A DNA stretch of 64,000 nucleotides from Agrypnia vestita (GCA_016648135.1 JADDOH010008080.1:30015-94014), one strand, 5' to 3'; shown: positions 24,863 through 37,000, counted from the first letter of the stretch. The notes: generated from the sequence alone by a model not told the origin. Translations and numbers: made by a program.

Positions 24863-25451
24863 TTAAGTTAAGTTAATAAATCACAAATTTTTATCAATGT
24901 TTGACTTTTACTTTGATTACATTTTCCTACTTAATCATGAAACCGACAATATGAAACTCTCATCTCAGACAGAGGTCGGTTTTTCAGCGCGTTTCTCATT
25001 TTATAACTGCACCCTCAAGAACACATATATATTGTGCCCATCTCTCAAAAAACTCTGTGATGAGGCATTATACATTAATATATATTATAGAATCGCTCGC
25101 TTGAACTCGGTGCTTTTATGAAAATTTTAAGACAGGTCAATTTCGTACGCGCACAATTGTACAAAACTTGAGTAAAACAGGCGTAGAGGGTTATTTCGTA
25201 CGTCACGCATATTATATTACAAATCTTTACGAGTACATATGACACTGCTCTCGGTAGCTTGTACCTTATTCAAAAATGAGAATATAACATTTTCATTATT
25301 TGAATGTCATAATAGGATCATAATATGATTATATGATCATTTCTTTTCAAAATATTAAATTTTTATATAATGTCTTAAATTTTTTATATATACCTGGCTA
25401 TTCAAATTTAATATTGCTATATTATCGGTGAGTAAAAATTTCTGAGATCAC
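24863..25451. other. No feature seen
   Basis: AT-rich. A short GTTAAGTTAAGTTAA run lies at about 24862-24877. Confidence 0.5.
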
Positions 25452-25805
25452 TACTTTACACTTTTTTGCATATATAATTTTTTTACATATATGTCTAACC
25501 TCATTATGTTTAAACTATGTATATATACTTTTTTACATTTATACCCTTTATTTTTCTTTTACATTTAATCGTTTGTTGTATTTTAATTATGTATAAACCT
25601 GCTACTTTACACTTTTTTGCATATATACTTTTTTTACATATATGTCTAACCTCATTATGTTTAAACTATGTATATATACTTTTTTACATTTATACCCTTT
25701 ATTTTTCTTTTACATTTAATCGTTTGTTGTATTTTAATTATGTATAAACCTGTTGTAAAAGGCTATTAAGCCGTGTAATTAATAATAAAAAATAAAAAAA
25801 ATAAA
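25452..25805 (+). repeat. 150-bp tandem duplication with A-rich 3' tail
   Basis: A unit of about 150 bp from CTTTACACTTTTTTGCATAT to TTAATTATGTATAAACCTG occurs twice, starting at about 25453 and 25603. The copies are nearly identical. The second is followed by TGTAAAAGGCTATTAAGCCG and a long A-rich tail (AATAAAAAATAAAAAAAATA). This looks like the 3' UTR end of a LINE with a duplicated UTR segment. No protein part is preserved. Confidence 0.6.
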
Positions 25806-26031
25806 AAAAAATAATAATCCATTCACTTTAGGATGTGTAACCGTGTTGCTACACCATATTGAAGATATTTATTTAAAAAACTCAATTGAATTTACTTGAA
25901 AATAATGTTGCAAGAACCCTTCATAATTACGCTGTACGGTGACATTTATCCAAGACACAAAACTTTCGGATCTATTACTAATGGGGCCGAATGTTTCGTA
26001 TCAAAATGGCGGCGAGTTTCTCCGGAACGTA
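25806..26031. other. Spacer
   Basis: No recognised feature. Confidence 0.5.
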
Positions 26032-26212
26032 TAGCTTGTTGGTCTCGTGGATAGGACTATCGCCTCGTGATCCAAAGGTAGCGGGTTCGAACCTCACTCC
26101 AGACGAGCAAGTTTATCCTGTTTTCATAACACAAGCGTTTAGCTTAGTTTGAAAATAGTAAGAATATTGATGTGACACGTAATCCGTGTTCACATCTCTA
26201 TTAAAAAAAAAT
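26032..26212 (+). mobile_element. SINE-1, well preserved
   Basis: An A box TAGCTTGTTGGTCTCGTGG is followed by a perfect B box GGTTCGAACC at 26084-26093. The body holds CACAAGCGTTTAGCTTAG and AAGAATATTGATGTGACACG, and it ends CTCTATT plus nine A. It is the best copy of this family in the window. Confidence 0.88.
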
Positions 26213-26580
26213 CGTCATGTGTTGCTAGATGACACGTATATCGCAAAAAAATTACTTCACATAAATAATGTGTTCTATTGGATATTTGTTTGCGTTATAC
26301 GGTTTTGGTCTGTTATACTGTGGTAGACTACCTACCCTCTTTGGTAATAATTTAAATTATTTCTTCTTCAAACAGGAAAAAATATTGAAAAACCGGCTAT
26401 AGATACGCAGCGTTAAAGTTGCTTATGAAAAAGTCATTACTCAGCAAAGAAAATCGCCTACATTGGCCTTCATCGGCTGTTTGACTATTCATAACTACAT
26501 AACTGTCATCGCTTGCTCTCGAATAGATTTTTTTGCCTAAAAAATCGTAATAACTGTCACTCTCGAGGAACACACTTATT
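26213..26580. other. No feature seen
   Basis: No frame or repeat supported. Confidence 0.45.
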
Positions 26581-26584
26581 CACC

Positions 26585-26615
26585 TTGGCGCACGTTTCGA
26601 CGGCATTATCAAGAT
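26585..26615 (-). other. Short PLE-tail-like motif
   Basis: The minus strand reads CTTGATAATGCCGTCGAAAC then GTGCGCC. This is the same layout as CTTGACAATGGC...GTCGAAACGTCGGCC at 58144-58181 and the PLE tails. It is isolated here and could be coincidence or a remnant of a PLE terminal repeat. Confidence 0.3.
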
Positions 26616-27316
26616 AACACAATATAATATAATTGACATAACACAATATGTCTACACAATACATGTTATACAGTCGATTCAAATTGTTGTATCAACTTTA
26701 CCCGTTTCAGTCAAGACCTATTCCACTCAGTACTTATTTATCGAGGAACACTATCTAACATCAAGGTGTTTGTATTTTCTTTGCTACGAAGTTCCGAGTC
26801 TTGACAGAGGAAATTGCGAAGTTCCTTCATTCAACGACATCGACAGGAATATTCCTGGTGACTTACTTGAACTTATTATTTTCACGAATAATTTTTTCCT
26901 CAATATTCCACATTAAAATCTAAATTTTGTCCCCAAAAAAAAATTGAGAACTGTAGGATTTATTACCGTAAAAAAATATCTAGGAAAACTAACCATCATA
27001 ATGTTAATACTGATATTCCTCTGTCCTGTTGAACCATTCTTGCGTCTTTTAAATTCATTCATTTTTATATGTGTCAACACCGATGGTTAGAGCTTCTAAT
27101 ATCTTCCATTTTATAATTTCTATCTTTATAGTTCTAGTTTATATCTGATCGTCTTTCTCGTTCACCATTATCCTTGTCTGCCTCGAATATCCATCGCCAT
27201 TCTCTTCGTATTCATTAATTGTACAAACCCAAAGCTATCTTGGTGTCCCTTATTTAATACCTGCTGATATAATTGACTCCTACAAGATGAACAGTAAAAC
27301 CATGAACTGCAAGTTT
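26616..27316. other. No feature seen
   Basis: No supported frame or repeat. Confidence 0.45.
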
Positions 27317-27317
27317 T

Positions 27318-27372
27318 GTGTTCGGTATGAATATCGTGAATATCATATATTCACGATATTCATACCGAACAC
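27318..27372. repeat. Perfect 26-bp inverted repeat, 3-base loop
   Basis: The left arm starts GTGTTCGGTATGAATATCG and the right arm is its exact complement, separated by CAT. No element ends are visible around it. Confidence 0.9.
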
Positions 27373-27764
27373 AGTATATTATACTGAAGATTGCGCTGGG
27401 AAACAGATCCAAAGAATGCCTTCTCCAACATACCTACTCTTATATAACGTAAGCAGCATCAGCTGTCAAAGGACGTGAACACGGGGTGACCTTGAAGAAG
27501 AATTATCGAAAATATTGAAAACCTGGTGTACACGATTGGAACAGGTCCTGTATATTATGGATACAAATAAAAAAGCAATGCCACGTGACGATGATAACAA
27601 ATTGATTCACACTCGTTCAAAATTTGTCACTTATTAACATTAATATAGGGAGCTTCACCGCAAATAGCTAATTACTCTAAAGGGGAAGGGGTAACTTAAA
27701 ATGTTTGATAATGGCCTTGCAAGCCGAAACAGCTGTAACACTTAAAAATAGTTAACCCGCAGAA
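27373..27764. other. No feature seen
   Basis: No supported frame or repeat. Confidence 0.45.
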
Positions 27765-27895
27765 CTTAATAATAATATTTATTAACATTTAATTTATTTT
27801 AAATTTCAGTAATAATAATATTCATTAAATTTAATTCATTTTAAATTTCATTAATAATAATGATTAAAATTTAATTTATTTTAAATTTCGCTAAA
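27765..27895. repeat. AT-rich minisatellite, three units
   Basis: Three diverged units of about 45 bp, each with AATAATAAT, ATTTAATTxATTTTAAATTT and C(A/G)(T/C)TA. Confidence 0.7.
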
Positions 27896-28329
27896 AATAA
27901 AAATATAGTAAGAACGTGTTCTGTCAACATGAATACTTTTTTCGAACCATTAATATTGTTTTCATGTAAGTTTTAAGCGTCATCTATTTTCTTTATATGA
28001 ATGAAATAATATTCCACTTTATACAGCCAGCCTCGCTTTAGATAATAAAATGATACTAGGATGCCTGCGGTCAGAGCACTTGTCGTCCTTCACAAAAGGA
28101 TCACCCGGGGATGGACCCTCAAGGATGAACTATGGTCAATGATATCTATTCCTCTTCTCAATGGAACAAAAAACGTATAAAATGAGTAAGATTTCACAGA
28201 AATTTTCCACGGTTATTCTTTTTTCACTTGGGTGGACAAGATTATTTACAATGAGTTTATTCAACCTGCTTATTAATGGCGGCCTGGTGTAGTGAAGAAT
28301 TAATAAAGTAAGAATAAAATAAGAGGGAG
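27896..28329. other. No feature seen
   Basis: No supported frame or repeat. Confidence 0.45.
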
Positions 28330-28715
28330 ACTTCAATGGTTTGCCGAATGCGTCTGGGTCATTGCTCTATCCGCTTACACCTTGCAAAAATTCATGTTCT
28401 TAACTCCTCAATCTGTGAGTGTGGACAAGAGGAGGAGGATTTAAACCACTTGTTTTTCAATTGCATTTTAAATGTCGGTACTCAGTCCCTACTCCAGGAT
28501 CTTGCAGATCTTAATGTCCCTTTCCCTACAAATATCCAGCTCTTGCTTACAGACTGCCGACGGGAAGTATTGAAAGTGTTACTACGATTTTTAGAGAGTA
28601 ATTGCATTGAGCTGTAATGTTTATGTCGATGACCTATTGACTAGTTTTTGGCAATAACATCCTTTTACTGGGTGACAAGCCATTAAATTTAAAAAAAAAA
28701 TAAAAAAAATAAGAA
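28330..28715 (+). pseudogene. Jockey/I-type LINE C-terminus with poly(A) tail
   Basis: A 93-codon frame (28336-28617) starts MVCRMRLGHCSIRLHLAKIH and continues with ICECGQEEEDLNHLFFNC. This is the 'RLRxGHxxLxxHL...xxSxxCxCG...ExxxHxFxxC' zinc-knuckle-like end of many insect non-LTR ORF2 proteins; cysteines and histidine (C-x-C, H, C) are intact. The frame ends in TAA-free sequence at a natural TAA/TGA position, followed by about 70 bp of UTR and a poly(A)-rich tail at 28690-28715. The polymerase and endonuclease are absent, so it is a short 5'-truncated insertion. The clean frame suggests it is younger than most LINE pieces here. Confidence 0.7.
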
Positions 28716-28754
28716 TAAATAAAAATAAAATGAGGATAAATAAATTAACTGTAC

Positions 28755-29240
28755 ATTTATAGATGGTACTCGGACTCTCGCGGGTGTTCGCTCGGACGTG
28801 GGTTTCGCGCTGGGAGCTGCTCCGTGGAGGAGACTGTCGACTATGGACCGATGGACGTCTGGACTGAACTGCCCCGTTTTCTGTTTTGTCCTTCTCCTAT
28901 AGGGAGAGTATCCTTTCTACCTGTCCCTCACTGTCCCTCCTTCCCACTCAATCCACCCTTATCTTCACTCTGTTTTAAATTTTATACTGAGTATAATTAA
29001 TAATATTATTTTCTCTATTTTTTTTCTAAATAAATAGAGTAGGTAATTGTGTTGAGTTCTGGAGGAGGAACAGTGAACGGACCTTTTCAGCTCGAACCTT
29101 GCGGCGTCGCCCTTTACACGATGCCGCACGGTTAAGGCCATTAGTGAAAAAAAATTCAACCTGGCGACGTATGAGTAGGACCGATATGGGAGCTCATAAA
29201 ACGGTCCTGGGAATGCGGGGGGTATCCATTCACTGTACAT
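28755..29240 (+). pseudogene. R1-clade LINE 3' end
   Basis: At about 28775-28830 the plus strand reads LSRVFARTWVSRWELLRGG and reaches a stop shortly after. This matches FRAFIRVWVSRWEF of the large R1 remnant at 11671-14660 and FRAFLRVWVSRWEILR at 43645-44555. The following 3' UTR ends with AACCTGGCGACGTATGAGTA, GGGAGCTCATAAAACGGTCC and TGGGAATGCGGGGGGTA near 29225. The same final block stands alone at 30690-30790. Only about 15 conserved residues remain of the protein. Confidence 0.6.
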
Positions 29241-30689
29241 ATACGATGAACTAAAAGAACAATAATTAAACTGATTGACATAAGAGATAATTAGTTACCG
29301 ACACATTAACTGTGGTATAAAGGACAGAATAGATTAGGATATGTTCAGGTCACGATGGATAGATTACTAATCTAAGGTGAGGATATGTTAAGATTTCATG
29401 CTTAGATTATCTTGGTTCTGTAACAAATCGAACCATGGTAAATTCTATCTACGGTAGAAAACAATTGATTGCTTCCATATTATATATAAATATGACAAAC
29501 TTTATGAACAAATTATCATGTACATAATGATTACTTACTATACATAGAAACCTCAGCTCAGGGCGACCCAGGACCGCGACATTTTTTATATTCGATAGTT
29601 CGACATTACGAACCGCATAACGATTGCACATCTCGTCTGATTCAAACCACTAAGTAATTAAATAATATAATAATTCACCACTGAATTGAAGAAAAAATGA
29701 AGAAAAGGTAGGTATGAAGATAGCGATAGACACGTTTTAAGGGACAATGAATACAATTCCATAATTTATTCGCTAAGTCAATTACATAATTTATATTTTA
29801 CGAAAACGAGATTTTGGGTCGTAGTACATTTTTTTACAATATTAATATTAATTTATTTTTACATTCAATCCATACAAATTTAAGTAACAAAGTGAGCATA
29901 CTAACCGTGAGCATGAAGAAAATAAAACTGAAAAAAAGTTACATATCTTAGCCCACTATTGATATCAATGACACAATTAAAAATCTTATTTAATAAGTTC
30001 AAAAGTTTGTTAATTTATTAAACATGGATAGAACGTTTTATTCAACAATTAATTCTGTACAACTCCGACAACATTTTTAATAAAGTGTACTTTTAATATT
30101 TTTACATTATACATTAAGTATTAATAATAACTAATCGTAAATAAATATAAATAATTAAATAAAGTAATATAGTGAAGACAAAAAATCTTCTGCCATGTAC
30201 ATGGCGTTCTCGTACTTACTAAAGCATTAGCAAATATTACTTTAAAATTCACAAGTTAGAATTTATAAGTGTTGCTTCTGATAAAGTCAAGGAACTTTTG
30301 AAAAAAAAGATTTCTTGTGGCGCAGCTACTGTTGAAGGTTGCTTCTGAAGAAACCAAGCAATAAAAGTCCATTTTAAGAAATGCAAAAAATAAAGATAAG
30401 TAGAGGGGAGATTTTGATTTTGAGGCACGTTCAGTGCAAGGAATTTCGAGAAAGATTTTTTTTATTTAACATTGAGAAAAGCTTATTTCCTTAGCCATTT
30501 AAAATTGACTTGAAATGTGTATTTTAGATCATTTTTATTTTTTCAAAAATATAAATATGTCGGAGGCTTATAAAAAAAACACTCACATTTAAAGAAAACC
30601 AACTTTCTCATACCTTTAATAATAACTTTGATAAATTATAAAAAAATGTCATTGCTGTACACGGCTCAGCACTCAGGAGATAGCTATTA
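29241..30689. other. No gene seen
   Basis: AT-rich, without a supported frame or cross-match. Confidence 0.5.
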
Positions 30690-30795
30690 GAGAAAAAAAT
30701 GTCAACCAGGCGACGTATGAGTAGGGCCGATATGTCAGCATAAGCTCATAAAACGGTCCTGGGAAAGTGGTGGGTACCCAATCACTGCTACTTCT
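30690..30795 (+). mobile_element. Terminal 100 bp of R1-clade LINE 3' UTR
   Basis: It begins near GTCAACCAGGCGACGTATGA and continues AGTAGGGCCGATATG, AGCTCATAAAACGGTCCTGG to GTGGTGGGTACCC. It is the same block that ends the R1 pieces at 28755 (plus), 11671 and 43645 (minus). Confidence 0.65.
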
Positions 30796-30924
30796 ATGTC
30801 TGTTTTTCACTTTTTTTCGTCTGGTCTGTTTTCATTCTAGCTACAATTATTTGGTAATTTTGAGATGTTCTTGTGTAGCGTTGATGGTTTTTTATGTATT
30901 TTGTGTAATTAAATGTCCTTGGCT

Positions 30925-31062
30925 TGTATTTTTTTTTTAATTAAACTCTTCAACATGCCCAATTGCAGAAGCGAAACACATCACAAAACACCCAGGCTTG
31001 AGTAAATCACATTGATTGATTGTGACCTCACTGGGAATCGAACCCGGAACCATCGGTGTGAG
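30925..31062 (-). mobile_element. SINE-2 copy, minus strand, head truncated
   Basis: Reverse complemented, it has the B box GGTTCCGGGTTCGATTCCC, then the body CTCAAGCCTGGGTGTTTTG and TGTTTCGCTTCTGCAATTGG, ending in poly(A). The A-box part is mostly lost. It matches 3670-3834. Confidence 0.75.
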
Positions 31063-31186
31063 AGAATACACAAGCATATGAATAAGATTTACGGATGTTA
31101 ATCTTTATTGCGTTATCGTCATTCAGTTGCCATGTTGTTCGGTAGACTGATTCAGTTGATATCGACTTGTAAACCATTATCAGTAT

Positions 31187-31760
31187 TTTTACTCCCTTTA
31201 TATTAACTCGTGGCGTCTGCTTGCTTGCTTGCCGGCTTGCCGCCAAAACTTTGGATCGATTTTTGACCTTTTCCCGTGATCCAATCGAGCTGAAACTTTG
31301 CAAGTCGACGATCAAGAATATCTATCAAATTTTCGTTAAAAAAATAATAAATATAGTATAATTTAGGATTTTACAAATTTTTAATGGTTTTTTCATACAA
31401 CATAGTAAGTTATATGGAGATTCCGACGCATCTGGTAGACACTAAACCTGATTATAGTATAATTTTGGATTATTGGAAATTTTTTATTGCTCCCTTTCGT
31501 AGCGTCGCCCGACCGAAGCGAGTTGATTCAATCGAGCTGAAACTTTGCAAGTAGACGATCAAGAATATCTATCAAATTTTCGTTAAAAAAATTGATAATT
31601 ATAGTATAATTACGGATTTTTAGAAATTTTTAATGGTTTTTTCATACAACTGAGTAAGTTGTATGAAGAGATTGCGACGCAACTGGTAGACACGAAACCT
31701 GATAAAATAAGAAAGGGAGAAAAATAAGAACTTGGTTTTTACGGGTTAGTTTTTTAAAAT
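31187..31760. repeat. Dispersed repeat D, internally duplicated
   Basis: It starts TTTTTACTCCCTTTATATTA, includes GGCGTCTGCTTGCTTG and ends AACTTGGTTTTTACGGGTTA. A unit from GAGCTGAAACTTTGCAAGT to ATTxCGACGCAxCTGGTAGA occurs twice, at about 31270 and 31528. The same sequence forms the interior of the TIR element at 45138-45708, but the outer inverted repeats of that element are not visible here. Confidence 0.75.
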
Positions 31761-32236
31761 TATCTTTGAAGTCGGCTCAAATTTACTTTACTTCCGGCTC
31801 CCCAGAAAGATGCAGTTGCACCTACTCTTGACATAGCACATGCATCATTATTTTAATATTTTTTACGTGTACTCATACGTTTTATGAAACAGGCCAAATA
31901 GTTCGGACATCGATTCAACTATTATGAAGTAAACATTAATATTGCTGAAAAATAGTACAAAGTAAATTAACTAACATTAGTCACGTTCTTAGAATTTAAA
32001 GTACATATATTTCTTGCATATAATAATCTACATGTAGTTTCTAGTATGGACTATGTCTACGACATCCTGAATATATTTTCTTAATTTCATATAATTTTTG
32101 TATCAGTTTTATCGTGAGTTTAAGGCGTGGACACTGTCCCCTTTGTTTTGAGTGTATCCTTTTTCCAGAAACGAGTGCTTAATATTGACACTATATTTTT
32201 TGGCTGAAATATTGAAAAAATGCTAACTTTGATGTA
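31761..32236. other. No feature seen
   Basis: No supported frame or repeat. Confidence 0.45.
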
Positions 32237-32261
32237 CATGATGATGATGATGATGATGATG
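32237..32261. repeat. (ATG)n microsatellite
   Basis: Eight consecutive ATG triplets. Confidence 0.9.
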
Positions 32262-32884
32262 GTAGACCGCACCGTATTAATGTAATGCCTGTAAGCAATC
32301 AGTCAACTGCGCGGTCTGTAAACATAGAACTGAGAGCCGAAGTAACGTTACGGCCGTAATAACGCGCGTCCAGGGCTTTGTGTTTAGAACTGTTATGCAG
32401 GCAGTCCGGTGGAAGAAAGTATTTGACATGTAACAGTAAGTACCTACTTATGACGAGTGAAGCCAGTTGCTATGACTGATCCGTCACGTTTCCAAGTACG
32501 AAGGTCTAACTGGAAGATCACGCTTCAAGCGAGGGGAATGAACTTCGAGACCACCAGGTCTCAATGCTCGTAAATTACGAGATATTATATTTAATACTGA
32601 ATGTATGACGACTTCCAATAGAGCAGCGTCAGTAGAAACAATAAATTTAATCCGGTATCAATGATTGGATATGTATTATATTTTCGTTTATGTTTCTAAT
32701 GAATGATTAATATAATAATTAATATAGAATAGCACGATAACGGAGTTCACTCTAATGAATCGAAATGAAGCCTGAATTGTCAAAAAAAATTAAACATGGT
32801 CGCTTAGACTTGGGCGCGTGTGTGGAATCATTGTACGACAAAGCGAAAACTGAATAAATTGGAAGTTAATATAATGCTTGGCCG
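32262..32884. other. No feature seen
   Basis: Moderately GC-richer than the surroundings, but no frame or repeat was supported. Confidence 0.4.
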
Positions 32885-33180
32885 TAGCGAAGTATATAGG
32901 TAAAAAAATAATCGCTGAATTGGTTTGGTCATGTAGAACTTAGAGCGAAGAAAGATGGTATATGAGGCGAGAATTTAAGGCAACAGGAAAAAAGAGTGAA
33001 AGACCTAGCATGATCAGATAAATGGGCCTCTCAAAAGCTTCAACAACCGAAGAGTATGTGCGAGTAGATGTATGAAAGTGGACGAGGCAAAAGTGACGCG
33101 CCAGGATGGAAATGCATGGAGCCCTATTCTCTCTGCCTATATATAACGGAGTTATCGACCAAGAATTGATTATTTGTTAA
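32885..33180 (+). pseudogene. RTE-like LINE reverse-transcriptase tail
   Basis: The plus strand shows FGHVELRAKKD-type sequence around 32928-32955 and later KSMCE-MYESGRGKSDAPGW and EPYSLCLY. This follows the pattern 'RWFGHVERM', '...RRACMxxxMNVEEAKxxCxDRxxW', 'SAYP' at the end of a common insect LINE reverse transcriptase. The better copy at 54586-54890 shows the pattern more clearly. Multiple frameshifts are present. Confidence 0.5.
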
Positions 33181-33504
33181 TTTAAAATAGAACAAAATTT
33201 TTTAAGCCAGTTTTAGTCTTTTGCGTCAATTGGTTTAGATACTACTGTATCTTTGTTAGGCCAGATGTACACTGACTTTAAAAGTCCTTTACTTTTGTAC
33301 ATCGCTATACAAAATTAATCATTGAAATCTCAGAAATATAATTGAAGAAAAAAGAACGGATATGAAGGCCTAGACGAAAATATGCTTAGCAAATAGTGAG
33401 CATTGACGCATTGAGCAGACATTGACGCCCACCTCTTGGACGGTGTCCAGGACAGAGGTGCTTGGCAAGCATTGCACCAACAGTAACACATTCCGAAATA
33501 TGTT
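33181..33504. other. No feature seen
   Basis: No supported frame or repeat. Confidence 0.45.
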
Positions 33505-33790
33505 AATTAAAAGGGATTGTTGAGACGGTTTGGTCATTTGGAAGGCGTGGAGGAAAGTGTTGTGGAAAGAGGAGAAAATATTTTTTTTTGGTTTTGAAAC
33601 CAAATATTTGACAAATAGGGGGACATCTCTGTTACAAGCATCAACAACCAAAGAACGTACGTGAGATGCTGTACATAGATGTGAAAGTGAATGGGGTCAA
33701 AATTTGAAATGGGCCAAGACAGAAAACTGGCTTTTAGTGTTTTCTGCCTCCCCCTTCGAAGAAACGGCACGATGGCTTCTTAAAAATAAT
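33505..33790 (+). pseudogene. RTE-like LINE reverse-transcriptase tail, second copy
   Basis: Starts with LLRRFGHLEGVEESVVERG and ends with VFSASPFEETA followed by an AAT-rich tail. It is the same family as 32885-33180 and lies in the same orientation, about 600 bp away. The middle contains a long T run and stops. Confidence 0.55.
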
Positions 33791-34159
33791 AATAATCAAT
33801 GACTAAATTAACTTAAAAATATATGAAATACTTTCCTCTGACATTTACTTCTTCATAAAATGAATTAACCTTTTCGAAATAACGTCATATTTTTATGGGT
33901 TGACTCGATAAAATACTGGTATTACAGTAACCAAAATTCTGATACACCTACCTACTTAAAAGATATCACATGATTTCAGTATTTCGAATATATGTATCTG
34001 TAGGTGAAAGGAGCAACCGAATGAGTCAATAAAATCGAGTTTTGAGTTAAGTATGCAGACTTGTTCGTTAGATATATTTCTAGCAGGGAAAAATTAGATG
34101 AGTCAGAAAATAAAATAAATATGTGACTATTTTTTAATTTTTTGAAAATGGAAAAATGA
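33791..34159. other. No feature seen
   Basis: AT-rich, no frame or repeat. Confidence 0.45.
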
Positions 34160-35015
34160 CATCTTCCTCTTCTTCTTCTTTTTCTTCGTCTTCTTCTTCA
34201 GCCTTCATCTCTCCACTGCTGGATATAGGCCTCTTCCATAGCCTTCCATCCTTCCGTGTTATTTGCTAATTGTAGCCATTTCTTTTCCCCCACAGAGGTT
34301 ATGTCGTCAGCGCATCTCTTTTGAGGTCTTCCGACGCCTCTTTTATTTTTCCAAGGTCTCCACTTCAGAACTCTGGGAGTCCATTTTGTAGCATCATGTC
34401 TTGCAAAATGCCCTGCCCATTGTCATTTTAACTTCGCTACACGATCCATGATATCCACTACTCTAGTTCTGCGCCTAATTTCATCATTTCTTAGGCCTAT
34501 TCCAAGAATAGATCTCTCCATGGATCGTTGCGTGCATTTGAGCTATTCTACACTTTTCTTTGTAAGGGCCATTGTTTCCACTCAATACGTCATCACTGGC
34601 AGTATGCACGATACAAAGGCTTTTCTTTTTAGGCTAATTGGGATCTCTCTGTTCCCGAAAATATGTTTGAGTTTGCCAAAAGCAGCCCAGCTCATTCCTA
34701 TTCGTCTTGGCAATTCTGCTGTTTGGTTTTCTTTGTTCATTTTTACCTTGTGTCCCAGGTATATGTATTCTTCTACTATTTCAATATTATTGTTATTGAT
34801 TGTGATGATTTTGTTTTCTGGACTCAAAATTTTTGTTTTCTTTATGTTCATCTTAAGACCAACTTTGCTTGAAGCCTCGTGTAGTTCTTTTATCATTATA
34901 CTTAGTTTTTTGATATTTTCACTTACAACTATTGTCGTCAGCAAATCTTAAGTGACTTAAGTATGTGCCATCTATGACATGATTAATTTTATTTGAAAAA
35001 TTTGGCAAGAATCAA
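34160..35015 (-). pseudogene. RTE-clade LINE reverse transcriptase, C-terminal half
   Basis: On the minus strand from about 35010 it reads NKINHVIDGTYLSHLRFADD, the catalytic 'FADD' box, then shifts frame into the 120-codon frame 34944-34582. That frame includes SKVGLKMNIKKTKIL, EYIYLGHKVKMNKENQ and PRRIGMSWAAFGKL. After another break come RTRVVDIMDRVAKLKWQWAG, GHFARHDATKWTPRVL, WRPWKNKRGVGRPQKRCADD and WKAMEEAYIQQWRDEG with a stop. The block order (FADD; NxxKTK; YLG; W.A.GKL; KW.WAGH; RPxKRWxDD; EAYxQQW) is that of RTE-group enzymes. The palm 5' of FADD is missing. A CTT-rich purine/pyrimidine tract (34160-34200) follows the stop and may be its tandem-repeat 3' end. Confidence 0.8.
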
Positions 35016-35301
35016 TGACATTAATCAACTTGATTCAACGTTCTTGTGTAAAAAAAAACTACTGCTGAAAAAATTAGAAAAAAAATAACAAAGGCTTTAA
35101 GAAATATATCGTAAACAAACGAAATTTCCAAATTTTGTTTTGGCTCTCCTGAAAACCTGTATTTTTTGATTCGGTTGATCCTTTCGCCCTTAGATTATTT
35201 ATATATTCACCGCGAATCCGATCGGTTATTGTTTATGGATGCCGATTGACAAAAAATTAACGTATTATATAATTGCAGAATAAAAGACAAATGATAGTTT
35301 A
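35016..35301. other. No feature seen
   Basis: No supported frame or repeat. Confidence 0.45.
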
Positions 35302-35485
35302 CTAGCTTGTTGGTCTTGTACTTAGGACACTCGGCTCGTAATCCAAAGATAGCGGGTTCGAACCTCACTCCAGACTAGCAAGTTAGTCCTTTTTTCATAG
35401 CACAAGCGTTTAGCTTAGTTTGAAAATAGCAAGAATATTGATGTGACACGTATTCTGTGTTCACATCTCTATTTAAAAAAAAATA
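35302..35485 (+). mobile_element. SINE-1, well preserved
   Basis: The A box is TAGCTTGTTGGTCTTGTA and the B box a perfect GGTTCGAACC at 35355-35364. The body matches the 26032 copy through CACAAGCGTTTAGCTTAG and AAGAATATTGATGTGACACG, ending in an A-rich tail. Confidence 0.87.
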
Positions 35486-35493
35486 ATTAAATA

Positions 35494-35880
35494 ATGGCAT
35501 GTTTCAATACGGAAAATAAAATTTACAAAAATTATAAAAAATACTCAGTACTTATATATAATTACATAAGAACTTATATATAATTACACATGAATTCGTG
35601 ATATTAACTAAATATTTATTTGGCTTATTGCTTATTCGTGGCACAATACATTATCTCGTCCTTTGACCGTACACTTATTTGTGGTCGGTAGTCTTTTCGA
35701 CCCGGTGATGGTCGGGTCGAATAGTTAATATCCAGATCTGTATTAATAATAATCACGAGTAGCTAGCCGAGATGCGGCCATCATTGGCCGCGTAGCAGCT
35801 AATATAGCCACCCGCAAGGCCTAGCAGAAAGCGATCGCCGGTTGCTTATTTTCCGTATTGAAAAATGGAAACTTGCCATG
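35494..35880. repeat. Possible short element with 20-bp inverted ends
   Basis: TTTCAATACGGAAAATAA at about 35500 is mirrored by TTATTTTCCGTATTGAAA at about 35846. Inside and beyond the right end the phrase GCCTAGCAGAAAGC occurs twice (about 35818 and 35906). The boundaries are uncertain. Confidence 0.35.
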
Positions 35881-36899
35881 CAGCAGACAAAATAGCCACC
35901 TGCAGGGCCTAGCAGAAAGCTTATCTGCTAGTATACTATGATTCTACAATAATAAAGTTACCCATCGGCAGATAGTACGTTCAGCATTGACGTATTATAA
36001 TATAGACACGTTATTCCCGTACTAGCCGGCTTTCATATATAGCAAATTTTGCATTGAAAGAGACTACAAATCACAGCATACAAACGCTTTGCATGTAGGT
36101 AATTTGAAAGTCAGGTAATTTGAAGTCACGGTGACTAAAAAACATGCACATTCTTACAATAGTGTACTATACTCTGTTCCTTTTTCCGCGTGGCGTCGCG
36201 CCTGACCACAACGAAGGTCCGTTCGATAACGAATGCAAGTAAGGCAATTTACCTTACTTTTGAGTTGCCAAGATTTCATACTTGTAACGTATCTACAGTT
36301 TATTATATCACTGACGTTCAGTATTATTTTCTTCTTCTCGAATGTTTACTCAAACAACGATCTTCGTTGACATTTCTGACCCAAACTATGATTAACTATC
36401 ATTGTTCGGCATTCTAAGGGTTAAGCCAAAATACTTTTTTTTTAAACAAAGGACTCCCAAAGATCACACAAATTTAACATTAAGCCTATTTTAAATAGGT
36501 ACTCATTTGATTTGAAAATAAGGGCGTTTAAAAATAACAATATCGTATAATTCTGAAGTGAAAAGTAGAAAATTAAATAGAAAAACCTTGTAACACAATA
36601 CTGGGAAGCCTGTCAATGCAAACGGGAATTTTCTTTATCCAATAAGCCCTCATCGGACTCGATCTAGCTACGCTAGGTGGATTATGCAGGTAGGCGCGCG
36701 GGTTGCGTCAGAGCATTTACCGAGTAAACGGGAACCCTAAACCTACCCTGCGATGTTTACTTATTTATTGTTCTTTTTCAAAACGCATTCTCAATGAAAA
36801 ACATAATATTTAGTTCATACTTCAATACGATACTTTAATAAACGATGATATTTTAAAACAAATTAGATTAATCAATAATATTTTTGACACACAGAAACA
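35881..36899. other. No gene supported
   Basis: Includes two GC-richer patches (35900-36000 and 36640-36750) without recognised content. Confidence 0.4.
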
Positions 36900-37000
36900 T
36901 CTTCTTCTTCAAATGTAGCAAATTTATTTTGTGGTAACATAATTATAATTAATATAAATTAACTTTGTTTAAACCACTTATTTATTGAAAAAAAAAATCA

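Noticed and set aside
34448..34951. 167-codon plus frame, one of the longest frames here
   Set aside because: It lies antisense to the RTE reverse transcriptase, whose conserved motifs are on the minus strand.
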